From assembly GCA_964644375.1 (NCBI GenBank), contig CAZXWJ010000258.1, positions 1 to 6,281 of the forward strand: a stretch of DNA of 6,281 bases, given 5' to 3'. The notes under the pieces are model-generated. The model worked only from the letters and a program-made list of their open reading frames with translations, was not told the DNA's origin and ran no database searches. This document shows positions 1 through 6,075 of this stretch, piece by piece (position 1 is the stretch's first letter; every line of letters begins with the position of its first letter). Made by a program: the position numbers and the translations under genes. Origin of the DNA: CAYNYM01 sp964644375 (GTDB lineage: Bacteria > Desulfobacterota > DSM-4660 > Desulfatiglandales > HGW-15).

Positions 1-776
1 GGCGCCGGGGAGCGGGGCCTCTGGCTACCGCAAAGGGGGCGGACAGGCTGAATGTAAGCCTCTCCGTCAGCCGCATTCAGGAACCTGCCGCCGGGGTCGC
101 CGTGGCGGCAGGGCATATCGGTAAACCGATCACAGCGGTGTTTTCTCTCTCCAGCCTCCCGCTGGAAACTCAGGGGGTCTACCGGATCCTTTTCATGATC
201 CCCGTAGGGGCCTTTTTGCTGGTGATCTTTCGAAACGTGATCGGTGTCAAGACATTCGGGACATTTATGCCGGTTCTGATCGCCCTGGCCTTTCGCGAAA
301 CCCAGCTTGCCTGGGGCATGGCGCTTTTCTCCCTCATCGTGGCCTTCGGCCTGGGTGCACGGTTTTATCTGGAGCACCTCAAGCTGCTTCTCGTGCCGCG
401 CCTTGCCGCCGTTCTGATCGTGGTGGTCCTCTTGATGGCCCTTTTCAGCCTGTTGAGCCATGGGTTGGGTCTGGAACGCGGTCTTTCGGTGGCCCTCTTT
501 CCCATGGTCATCATGACCATGACCATCGAGAGGATGTCCATCGTCTGGGAAGAGCGCGGAGCGTCCGAGGCGCTCCAGCAGGGCCTGGGCAGCCTGGTTG
601 TGGCCGCCCTGGTCTACCTGGTTATGACATTAAGATATACGGAACACCTGTTTTTTTTGTTTCCGGAACTTATGCTTGTTCTGTTGGCCGCCACCCTGCT
701 GCTTGGCCGCTATACAGGGTACAGGCTTCTGGAACTCTTTCGATTCAAGGTGCTCGCGGGGGAAAAGACGTCATGA
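1..776 (+). CDS. Inactive transglutaminase fused to 7TM domain, 5' partial (C-terminal membrane half)
   Basis: The reading frame is open from base 3 to the TGA at 774-776 (257 codons), so the gene starts upstream of the window; the GTG at 102 is internal, not a start. The first ~55 residues belong to the soluble part before the membrane domain. After that come about seven hydrophobic segments, beginning with YRILFMIPVGAFLLVIF. Family hallmarks I recognise are GTFMPVLIALAFRETQL, LLLVPRLAAVLIVVVLLMAL, LFPMVIMTMTIERMSIVWEE and LLGRYTGYRLLEL, typical of the 7TM domain of inactive transglutaminase-like proteins. Such proteins are known as inner-membrane partners of a RimK-like ATP-grasp ligase, with a degenerate transglutaminase domain thought to bind rather than cleave peptides. 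Its biochemical role is unknown. It overlaps the ligase gene by four bases (ATGA), implying coupled expression and probably a shared complex. Identification is firm; function is inference. Confidence 0.88.
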   Translation, partial: RRGAGPLATAKGADRLNVSLSVSRIQEPAAGVAVAAGHIGKPITAVFSLSSLPLETQGVYRILFMIPVGAFLLVIFRNVIGVKTFGTFMPVLIALAFRETQLAWGMALFSLIVAFGLGARFYLEHLKLLLVPRLAAVLIVVVLLMALFSLLSHGLGLERGLSVALFPMVIMTMTIERMSIVWEERGASEALQQGLGSLVVAALVYLVMTLRYTEHLFFLFPELMLVLLAATLLLGRYTGYRLLELFRFKVLAGEKTS

Positions 777-1729
777 AACGCCTGAGAAGAGGACTCCAGG
801 AGGCCGGCGTCCTGGGGATCAACCGGCGTAATGCCGACTACACCCTCAGGTACAATCCCCGCCGTCTTTACCCGCTGGTGGATGACAAGCTCCGGACCAA
901 AGAGCTCGCCTTGAAGGCGGGCTTTGCCGTTCCGGAATTGTATGCCGTCGTCGAGATCGAGAAGCAGATTCGCGAACTACACGACGCTTTGCGGGAGCAT
1001 TCGGATTTTGTGATCAAACCGTCACGCGGTAGCGGTGGCGACGGCATTCTTGTCATTTCCGGGCGGGCCAAAAAAATGTACCGGAAAATCAACGGCATGC
1101 TCATGACGGAACAGGAATTGGAACGCCATGTTTCCAATATCCTGAGCGGCATCTTCAGTCTTGGGGGGGAGCAGGACCGGGCCATTGTGGAGTCGAGGGT
1201 TCGGTTCAACCCGATTTTTGAGTCCGTGATTTACCAGGGGGTGCCTGATATTCGAATTATCGTTTTCCTGGGCGTGCCGGTGATGTCCATGGTACGCCTA
1301 CCGACCCGCATGTCCGACGGCAGGGCCAACCTCCACCAGGGCGCTATCGGTGCAGGCATTGATATCGCTACCGGTACGACATTGAGTGCAGTCTGGCGAA
1401 ATGACGTGATCGATGAGCACCCGGACACCGGAATGGCAGTGAAGGGGATACGAATTCCAGGATGGGAAGGGTTGTTGACCCTGGCGGCCGGTTGTTACGA
1501 ATTGACGGGGCTGGGGTATCAGGGCGTGGACATCGTCATGGATAAAGAGAGGGGGCCGCTGGTCCTGGAGTTGAACGCAAGGCCGGGTCTAAACATTCAG
1601 ATTGCCAATCGGGCGGGATTGTTTTCGAGATTGAAAATGGTGGAACAGTACCGAGAGACCCTGAAGGATATGGAGAGCCGGGTCGAATTTGCAAAGGCAT
1701 ATTTCAGTTCCGGAGAGTATGATGGATAA
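773..1729 (+). CDS. RimK-related alpha-L-glutamate ligase-like protein (ATP-grasp)
   Basis: This 318-residue cytoplasmic enzyme has the ATP-grasp fold and is closest to the family annotated 'alpha-L-glutamate ligase-like protein'. Such enzymes form amide bonds through an acyl-phosphate made from ATP; the acceptor here is unknown. Visible motifs in order are: the N-terminal segment RRNADYTLRYNPRRLYPLVD (about 18-37); ATP-binding Lys82 in FVIKP; the glycine-rich loop SRGSGGDGILVI (84-95); DIRIIVF (159-165); the Gly/Asn-rich segment around 182-197 (DGRANLHQGAIGAGID); GVDIVMD (251-257); and LVLELNARPGLNIQIAN (263-279), whose Glu266 and Asn268 are the expected Mg-binding pair. All key residues look intact, so the enzyme is probably active. 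Length is normal for the family. The start ATG overlaps the stop of the 7TM gene, with a purine-rich stretch (GGGGGAAAAG) upstream as a weak ribosome site. Pairing with the 7TM-transglutaminase protein suggests a membrane-linked peptide or protein modification system. Confidence 0.92.
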   Translation: MKRLRRGLQEAGVLGINRRNADYTLRYNPRRLYPLVDDKLRTKELALKAGFAVPELYAVVEIEKQIRELHDALREHSDFVIKPSRGSGGDGILVISGRAKKMYRKINGMLMTEQELERHVSNILSGIFSLGGEQDRAIVESRVRFNPIFESVIYQGVPDIRIIVFLGVPVMSMVRLPTRMSDGRANLHQGAIGAGIDIATGTTLSAVWRNDVIDEHPDTGMAVKGIRIPGWEGLLTLAAGCYELTGLGYQGVDIVMDKERGPLVLELNARPGLNIQIANRAGLFSRLKMVEQYRETLKDMESRVEFAKAYFSSGEYDG

Positions 1730-1835
1730 AGCAGAAGGTCCTTCGGGTTCGGGTTTCACCTAAAATTGGATCAAAGATTTAAGCCCTGATACGAAATGAG
1801 TCCCGGCAAACGGGAGAGAGGAAGGATCATTCATC

Positions 1836-2132
1836 ATGATAAGAAAAAACTATTCAAAGACCGGTCGTTATTGTCGGGTGACCTTCGACCTGACACCCGG
1901 AGAAGAATTCTCCAGGGTTGTCTTGTGCGGGGATTTCAACAGGTGGAATCGGGAGGTCCATCCCATGAAACTCAGAAGAGACGGCCGATTCAGCGCGACC
2001 CTGTCCCTGGAAGCGGGCCGGTCCTACAGGTTCAGGTATCTGTTGGACGGTGGGCGTTGGGAAAATGACTGGGCTGCGGACGCCTATGTCCCGAATGACT
2101 TTGGAACAGAGGATTCTATGATCAACTTGTAG
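1836..2132 (+). CDS. Stand-alone glycogen-binding E-set domain protein (CBM48 / isoamylase early-set)
   Basis: The 98-residue product consists almost entirely of one early-set beta-sandwich like the glycogen-binding module of AMPK-beta and the N-terminal domain of branching/debranching enzymes. Signature segments are VVLCGDFNRWN (28-38), HPMKLRRDGRFSATLSLEAG (42-61), YRFRYLLDG (64-72) and WENDWAAD (75-82). Trp37, Trp75 and Trp79 sit where sugar-stacking aromatics are expected. There is no signal peptide, membrane segment or catalytic domain, so it is probably a cytoplasmic carbohydrate-binding or regulatory protein. Short proteins of this type, annotated 'isoamylase early set domain-containing protein', are known in other bacteria. 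The ATG at 1836 is chosen because AAGGA at 1822-1826 lies nine bases upstream and the domain begins soon after. A 106-base gap separates it from the ligase gene, so joint transcription is possible but not shown. A different-frame overlapping ORF (1796-2068) is a shadow. Confidence 0.88.
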   Translation: MIRKNYSKTGRYCRVTFDLTPGEEFSRVVLCGDFNRWNREVHPMKLRRDGRFSATLSLEAGRSYRFRYLLDGGRWENDWAADAYVPNDFGTEDSMINL

Positions 2133-2299
2133 CCGCCCGTTTCATGATAAGTGAAAGCAGTCGAGCGGAATGTTCACCAGTGGGATGAGGGGGGCCGCCA
2201 TACCGATTCAGATTTTGGATACCCTGCTCTTGCTTCCCCCATAATACAGAAACCTTCAATTAAAATAAGGAATTGAGACGTTTGGTGACCTGAATCGCC

Positions 2300-3178
2300 C
2301 TACCAGTGCGGTTGATTGCCGATGCGTTGTCCCATGACCTCAAGGGTGTCATGGGCCACCATGAAGGCATTCGGATCCTGTTGACGGATCAGGGTCTTGA
2401 GGCGTGGCAACTCTTTAAAGGAGACCACGGTATAAAGAATGTTTTCTTCCCTGCCCGAGAAGCCTCCCGCGCCCCTTATGATAGTATAACTCCGGTTGAT
2501 TTCTTCTATGATCCCCTGACCGATTTCCTTCCAGCTGGGGGATATGATGAAGACTGCTTTGCGCTGGCTCAGGCCCGTGACGACAAGATTGAGCATATAG
2601 GATGAGACAAAGATAAAGATCAGGGTGTAAAGGGAGCTTTCAAGCGAGTAGAGGACGCCTGCGATACAGAGCAGAACGCTGTTGAAGGCCAGGCTGGTGC
2701 TGCCGAGCCGGTAAGCGAAGCGCATGAGCATCATCACGCCCAGGATGTCCAGTCCGCCGGCGGAACCCGCGGACCTGAGAATGATCCCGCCACCTGCCCC
2801 TGTGATGATTCCCGCCAAAATGGCGCTCAGGAGCTTATCCTGAACGGGAAACGGGATATGGATGAATTGAAGGGAAAGTGAAAACAGGACCATCCCCAGG
2901 ATGCTGTAGAAAAAAAATCGATGCCCGATGTATTTCCAGCCCAGTAGGAAGAGCGGAATATTCAAGGCGAAATAGAGCGCGCCTACAGGGGCAGAAGAAT
3001 AAAAGTAATGGATGATCAGGGAAAGGCCTGCAAATCCTGAACTGATGAATTTCTGCGGGATGAGAATGCCGTTTACGGCCAGTGCGCACAGGACGCTTCC
3101 CACGGAAATGAGCAAGATGTTCCAGAGGACATCTCTGACACGAACATGCCTGGTTTTCTTTTCTCCGGAGATTTTCAT
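2300..3178 (-). CDS. YitT family membrane protein (YitT membrane domain + DUF2179)
   Basis: This is a 292-residue inner-membrane protein of the YitT family, whose function is not established. A basic cytoplasmic N-terminus (1-15) is followed by hydrophobic helices at about 16-38, 45-61, 66-82, 87-107, 116-135, 163-180 and 182-203. The family's Gly-rich loop is seen as LRSAGSAGGLDILGV (134-148). The C-terminal soluble domain (about 208-284) is DUF2179, with RGAGGFSGREENILYTVVS (235-253), KELPRLK (255-261) and DPNAFM (268-273). The ATG at 3176-3178 is supported by AAAGGA on the minus strand (3189 to 3184), five bases from the start. It is transcribed alone, convergent with the glycogen-binding gene on its 3' side and divergent from the stress-protein gene. 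Length and domain order are normal. YitT proteins are sometimes called permeases, but no substrate can be read from this sequence. Confidence 0.92.
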   Translation of the reverse strand: MKISGEKKTRHVRVRDVLWNILLISVGSVLCALAVNGILIPQKFISSGFAGLSLIIHYFYSSAPVGALYFALNIPLFLLGWKYIGHRFFFYSILGMVLFSLSLQFIHIPFPVQDKLLSAILAGIITGAGGGIILRSAGSAGGLDILGVMMLMRFAYRLGSTSLAFNSVLLCIAGVLYSLESSLYTLIFIFVSSYMLNLVVTGLSQRKAVFIISPSWKEIGQGIIEEINRSYTIIRGAGGFSGREENILYTVVSFKELPRLKTLIRQQDPNAFMVAHDTLEVMGQRIGNQPHW

Positions 3179-3196
3179 TTTTTTCCTTTCGATCTT

Positions 3197-3216
3197 GTTG
3201 CACCTATCGTTGCAAC
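3197..3216. promoter_or_regulatory. Inverted repeat GTTGCA-N8-TGCAAC upstream of the yitT-family gene
   Basis: Six-base arms GTTGCA (3197-3202) and TGCAAC (3211-3216) flank an 8-base spacer. The right arm is itself part of a perfect 8-base palindrome, GTTGCAAC (3209-3216), so GTTGCA also occurs as a direct repeat 12 bases apart. The element lies 19 bases upstream of the yitT start, just before its ribosome site, so it could be a repressor operator or an mRNA hairpin in the leader. The function is inference; arms this short can arise by chance. Confidence 0.3.
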
Positions 3217-3270
3217 GTCAGGGTTGGTTTAATCATCGGGGTACAAAGCGCTGGGCTGTGCACCCATAAA

Positions 3271-3284
3271 GATGAAAATTCATC
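3271..3284. promoter_or_regulatory. Inverted repeat GATGAA-AA-TTCATC, possible operator
   Basis: Two six-base arms with a 2-base centre form a near-palindrome between the divergent genes, followed at 3286-3291 by TATAAC, a -10-like hexamer without a good -35. A dimeric DNA-binding regulator could use such a site. It does not match a regulator consensus that I can name, and no second copy was seen in the window. Confidence 0.28.
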
Positions 3285-3391
3285 ATATAACGGGGCATTC
3301 GCCAAGAGAACAGGATTTAACGGTCCTGGTTGTCAAAGGATAGGGGAGAAGGGCTGTTTTAAAAAAAGATCCGGGCCGGTTTGCTTTGGAT

Positions 3392-3421
3392 TTGACAGGG
3401 AATTATCAAAAAATGAATAAT
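3392..3421 (+). promoter_or_regulatory. Sigma70-type promoter for the universal stress gene
   Basis: A perfect -35 hexamer TTGACA (3392-3397) is followed after 18 bases by AATAAT (3416-3421), a 5-of-6 match to the -10 consensus. Transcription would begin near 3428 and leave a leader of about 100 bases before the ATG at 3531. No other position upstream of this gene fits as well. It probably also serves the downstream permease if transcripts read through the 121-base gap. Confidence 0.6.
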
Positions 3422-3530
3422 GGCGGACAGGAACAGGGGGGTATGAACAGGCCTTCAAAAAGGGCAAGAACTCAAAGACGTTCTGCGGAAGGAAAGGTGA
3501 AACTGCGATTGAGGAAAGGAGACATGGACC

Positions 3531-3968
3531 ATGTTCAAAAAGATCCTTTATCCGACTGATTTTTCCGACGTGTCCGAAAAGGTGTTGAATTATCTCAAGG
3601 AATTGAGGGATAGCGGTGCAGAAGAGGTGATTGTGCTGCACGTTATGGACGAGCGGAATGATGAGATGCTGAAACTCGCGGCCGGGGATGAACTGCTTGA
3701 GCGAATCGAACACTCCAAGACGGAGCAGGTTGAAGAGGCGATCCGGAAGGTCGAAGAAAAACTGAAATCCTGGGGTTTCTCAGTAAAGACTTGGATCAAA
3801 AAAGGTGTTCCTTTCAGAGAGATACTCAGGATGGAAGACGTGGAACAGATTTCCCTTATCGTGATCGGCTCCCACGGTATGAGTAATGTGGAGGAGATGC
3901 TTATGGGTTCGGTTTCCGAGAAGGTTATTAGAAAGAGCAAAAATCCCGTTTTTGTGGTGAAGCGATAA
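3531..3968 (+). CDS. Universal stress protein, UspA family (ATP-binding type)
   Basis: The 145-residue product is a single-domain cytoplasmic universal stress protein. It opens with the family's first strand, KKILYPTDFSDVSEKVL (3-19), in which Asp10 is the usual nucleotide-contacting acid. The strand EVIVLHVMD (32-40) follows, then a charged helical stretch (about 44-80), TWIKKGVPFREIL (87-99) and LIVIGSHG (109-116). The ATP-binding signature G-x2-G-x9-G-S is complete: Gly113, Gly116, Gly126, Ser127; the protein ends NPVFVVKR. Family members dimerise and bind ATP, and often act in stress, energy-limitation or transporter control; the partner here is unknown. The ATG at 3531 is supported by AAAGGAG (3515-3521), nine bases upstream; the nearby ATG at 3524 is out of frame and too close to that site. 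A permease gene follows on the same strand after 121 bases, a setting in which such proteins sometimes regulate the transporter. Confidence 0.94.
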   Translation: MFKKILYPTDFSDVSEKVLNYLKELRDSGAEEVIVLHVMDERNDEMLKLAAGDELLERIEHSKTEQVEEAIRKVEEKLKSWGFSVKTWIKKGVPFREILRMEDVEQISLIVIGSHGMSNVEEMLMGSVSEKVIRKSKNPVFVVKR

Positions 3969-3983
3969 GTGCCATGAAATAGA

Positions 3984-4004
3984 AGGCTTTGGCGACAAAA
4001 GCCT
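3984..4004 (+). other. Hairpin between the stress gene and the permease gene
   Basis: AGGCTTT (3984-3990) and AAAGCCT (3998-4004) form a perfect 7-bp stem around a 7-base loop, 15 bases after the stress-protein stop. No U-tract follows, so it is not a standard intrinsic terminator. It could be an mRNA-stabilising or processing hairpin that uncouples the two genes, or chance. Confidence 0.3.
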
Positions 4005-4089
4005 CGGACATCGACACAATCAGGCATAGACGAACTGTCGTAATGCTTGAGGTGATCGGGAGTAAAGACTTCTCGAAGAATGAGTCAAC

Positions 4090-5925
4090 ATGATGGATCA
4101 GATGATCGTTTTCGGAACACTGATGTTCGCCCTGGTGCTTTTCGTCTATGGAAGGTGGCGGTACGATCTGGTGGCGCTCATGAGCCTTCTGGTCGTGGTA
4201 AGCGCTGGCATCGTGACCGGTGAGGAGGCCTTCCAGGGGTTCGGACATCCGGCAGTGGTGACCGTGGCCGCTGTTCTCGTGATTAGCCGGGGCCTGGGAA
4301 AGGCCGGGATTGTGGATATGATCGCCCGGTGGCTGGAGCATCTCGGCAGCAGTCTGACCGCCCAATTGGGGGCGCTCATAGGCCTTGTTGTGGTCACGTC
4401 GGCATTTATGAACAACGTGGGCGCACTCGCCCTTCTCATGCCCGTCGTGATCCGCATCGCAGGAAGCCGGAACCTGTCTCCTTCGATCTATCTCATGCCA
4501 ATTGCCTTCGGTTCCCTCCTGGGCGGACTGATCACCCTGATCGGCACGCCGCCCAATATCATTATCGCCGCCTTTCGGCAGAGTGCCGGTATGGCACCTT
4601 TCAGCATGTTCGATTTTGCCCCCGTGGGTCTGGGTATCGCCTTGGTTGGAGGCCTTTTTATTATCTTTGTCGGGTGGCGACTTGTCCCTCACAGGAGAAG
4701 TTCTTCCTCGGGCGACGAATTCTTTCAGATCAAGTCCTATCTCACGGAAATCCGGATTCAGGAGGAATCGGATATCGTCGGCAAGCGGTTGAAAGAGCTG
4801 CCTGCCTTTGCAGAAAACGACGTGGTCATTCTAGGCATTGAAAGGGAAGGACGGCCTTTCGGTATGCCGACCCCTTCGGAGGTCATCCGAGGGGGGGACA
4901 TCCTCGTTGTCGAAGCCGATTCGGAAGACCTCGAGGCCCTCATGGAGACGGGCGGCATTGAACTGGCGGGCAGCAGGGATGTGTGCCTGGAGCCCGAACA
5001 GAATAAGGGCACGCATGAACAGATTGGTGATGATGAGGACGATGGTTGCGCCAGAATACTCCGGTCCGAAGACATGGATTTCCTGGAGGTGGTCGTCAAG
5101 GTGGACTCTCCCATTCTAGGAAAGACGGTGAAACAGATCGACCTCCGAAGACGTTACGGGATAAACTTGGTAGCGGTATCCCGTGAGGGGAAAAATATAG
5201 CCCCCGGACTGAGGCGGATGAGGTTTAGGGCCGGAGACGTTCTGCTTCTTCAAGGCTCCAGGCGTCTGGCAACGGAGATTTTGACATCCCTCGGCTGCCT
5301 GCCTCTTGCACGACGTGATTTGAGACTGGGCGAGGCGAAAGGAGCTGTGCTGGGGGCAACCTTTTTTGCCCTGGCCCTGCTCACGGCCACCCTTGGATGG
5401 CTCCCCATTCACGTTGCCCTGGTGTTTGCCGCCGTCGCTATGGTCCTAGCGGGGATCGTGTCGGTCAGGGAACTCTACGAAAGCATCGACTGGCCGGTGA
5501 TCGTACTTCTGGGGGCAATGATCCCAGTCGGGTTTGCCTTGGAAAGAACGGGAGGGGCCGCTCTTATCGCTGACAAAATCCTGGTGACAGCCGGCAGGGT
5601 TCCTCCTGAAATCACCCTGGGCATCCTGATGGTGGGGACCATGATACTTTCCAATGTCGTGAACAATGCTGCAACAGCCGTCCTCATGGCGCCGATCGCC
5701 ATCAGCCTTGCCCAGGGGTTGAACGCTTCCGCGGACCCTTTTTTGATGACTGTCGCCGTCGGCAGTTCGAGTCCCTTCCTGACACCGATCGGGCATCAGT
5801 CCAACACCCTGGTCATGGGACCCGGCGAGTACAGATTCGGAGATTATTGGCGGATGGGATTACCGCTCTCCATCCTGATCCTTGTTATCGCCGGTCCCCT
5901 TGTGCTGTGGGCCTGGCCCCTCTGA
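4090..5925 (+). CDS. SLC13/DASS-family permease with two TrkA-C (RCK_C) domains
   Basis: This is a 611-residue inner-membrane anion transporter, similar in layout and length to E. coli YfbS. The first membrane repeat (1-200) carries FMNNVGALALLMPVV (106-120) and LITLIGTPPNIII (147-159). Two soluble TrkA-C domains follow, at about 210-290 (KSYLTEIRI, GKRLKEL, RGGDILVVEA) and 328-402 (DFLEVVV, GKTVKQIDLRRRYGINLVAV, RAGDVLLLQG). The second repeat (415-611) has LSNVVNNAATAVLMAPIAI (520-538) and the substrate/Na+-site loop SPFLTPIGHQSNTLVMGPG (561-579) with its SNT motif. The family moves dicarboxylates, sulfate or similar anions, usually with Na+; the substrate cannot be fixed here. An acidic stretch, GDDEDDG (313-319), sits in the linker between the TrkA-C domains. 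The start is ATG 4090 (or 4093): an in-frame stop lies at 4081-4083, and the upstream ribosome site (GAAGAATGAG) is weak. Confidence 0.93.
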   Translation: MMDQMIVFGTLMFALVLFVYGRWRYDLVALMSLLVVVSAGIVTGEEAFQGFGHPAVVTVAAVLVISRGLGKAGIVDMIARWLEHLGSSLTAQLGALIGLVVVTSAFMNNVGALALLMPVVIRIAGSRNLSPSIYLMPIAFGSLLGGLITLIGTPPNIIIAAFRQSAGMAPFSMFDFAPVGLGIALVGGLFIIFVGWRLVPHRRSSSSGDEFFQIKSYLTEIRIQEESDIVGKRLKELPAFAENDVVILGIEREGRPFGMPTPSEVIRGGDILVVEADSEDLEALMETGGIELAGSRDVCLEPEQNKGTHEQIGDDEDDGCARILRSEDMDFLEVVVKVDSPILGKTVKQIDLRRRYGINLVAVSREGKNIAPGLRRMRFRAGDVLLLQGSRRLATEILTSLGCLPLARRDLRLGEAKGAVLGATFFALALLTATLGWLPIHVALVFAAVAMVLAGIVSVRELYESIDWPVIVLLGAMIPVGFALERTGGAALIADKILVTAGRVPPEITLGILMVGTMILSNVVNNAATAVLMAPIAISLAQGLNASADPFLMTVAVGSSSPFLTPIGHQSNTLVMGPGEYRFGDYWRMGLPLSILILVIAGPLVLWAWPL

Positions 5926-5979
5926 AAGAGGGCGCGGGAGTTTCAACTTTGAATCAACTGTAAAAAGGCTTATCTCTAC

Positions 5980-6006
5980 CACGAAGAACACGAAGAGCAC
6001 GAAGGG
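5980..6006. repeat. Three tandem 9-base units CACGAAGRR in the intergenic gap
   Basis: Units CACGAAGAA, CACGAAGAG and CACGAAGGG run head to tail in the 150-base gap between the permease and the Mg2+ transporter. Read in one plus-strand frame they give H-E-E/H-E-E/H-E-G; on the minus strand they give Ser/Cys- or Leu/Arg-rich peptides. I recall near-identical short intergenic repeats in many environmental bacterial genomes, where they create spurious small ORFs. Minus-strand ORFs crossing this place (5954-6136 and 5976-6263) are therefore rejected as genes. Just upstream, TTGAAT (5949) -N16- TATCTC (5971) is a weak promoter candidate that would place the repeat in the next gene's leader. Confidence 0.75.
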
Positions 6007-6035
6007 TTAAATAAGAGAGAAGAAGACCCGGAAAG

Positions 6036-6058
6036 ACAGAATGAATTCCATCTTCTGT
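6036..6058 (+). promoter_or_regulatory. Possible leader hairpin abutting the mgtE ribosome site
   Basis: ACAGA-ATG (6036-6043) can pair with CAT-(CT)-TCTGT (6049-6058), giving an 8-bp stem with a 2-base bulge and a 5-base loop, AATTC. It ends directly before the Shine-Dalgarno run. It could affect ribosome access, but the stem is AT-rich and may be chance. I do not see a recognisable M-box Mg2+ riboswitch in the 150 bases upstream. Confidence 0.2.
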
Positions 6059-6067
6059 AAAAGGAGG
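6059..6067 (+). promoter_or_regulatory. Strong ribosome binding site AAAAGGAGG fixing the mgtE start
   Basis: A near-perfect Shine-Dalgarno sequence lies eight bases before the ATG at 6076. It settles the start of the gene that runs off the window's right edge, and is the strongest such site in this window. Confidence 0.75.
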
Positions 6068-6075
6068 ATACCGAA

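Larger units (their letters stand above)
3179..3530. other. 352-base divergent intergenic region
   Basis: This region separates the minus-strand yitT-family gene from the plus-strand universal stress gene and holds the promoters for both. It contains the yitT ribosome site (3184-3189), two inverted repeats (3197-3216 and 3271-3284), a short CAGGA-N8-TCCTG hairpin (3311-3328), an A/T tract (TTTTAAAA at 3357-3364), a strong-looking plus-strand promoter (3392-3421) and then a leader of roughly 100 bases ahead of the stress gene. On the minus strand I find no convincing -35/-10 pair for yitT. A 38-codon ORF at 3443-3559 is described under findings. I see no tRNA, recognised riboswitch or transposon remnant. 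Confidence 0.6.

Noticed and set aside
868..1428. Two minus-strand ORFs (868-1209 and 1231-1428) opposite the ligase
   Set aside because: Ser/Arg-rich antisense shadows of a plus-strand gene with complete ATP-grasp motifs.
1766..1795. TTGGAT-N18-TACGAA as a promoter for the glycogen-binding gene
   Set aside because: Only 3 of 6 matches in each hexamer, which is not better than background.
1801..1815. TCCCG-N5-CGGGA hairpin just before the ribosome site of the glycogen-binding gene
   Set aside because: A 5-bp stem is too short to claim a regulatory role, although it is GC-rich; it may merely be chance.
1796..2068. Plus-strand 90-codon ORF overlapping the glycogen-binding gene
   Set aside because: It is in another frame, has no recognisable domain and no ribosome site at its start, while the 1836-2132 frame encodes a textbook E-set domain.
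2256..2276. TCAATT-N9-AATTGA inverted repeat in the convergent gap as a shared terminator
   Set aside because: The stem is only six AT-rich pairs with a 9-base loop and no U-tract on either side. I found no convincing terminator in 2133-2299.
3333..3713. Minus-strand 126-codon ORF across the stress-gene promoter and 5' half
   Set aside because: No recognisable family; it runs antisense to the conserved stress-protein sequence and lacks a plausible ribosome site.
3928..4692. Minus-strand ORF of 254 codons opposite the permease
   Set aside because: Its predicted peptide is His/Asp/Gln-rich low-complexity sequence typical of an antisense shadow, and the plus-strand frame has clear SLC13 motifs along the same stretch.
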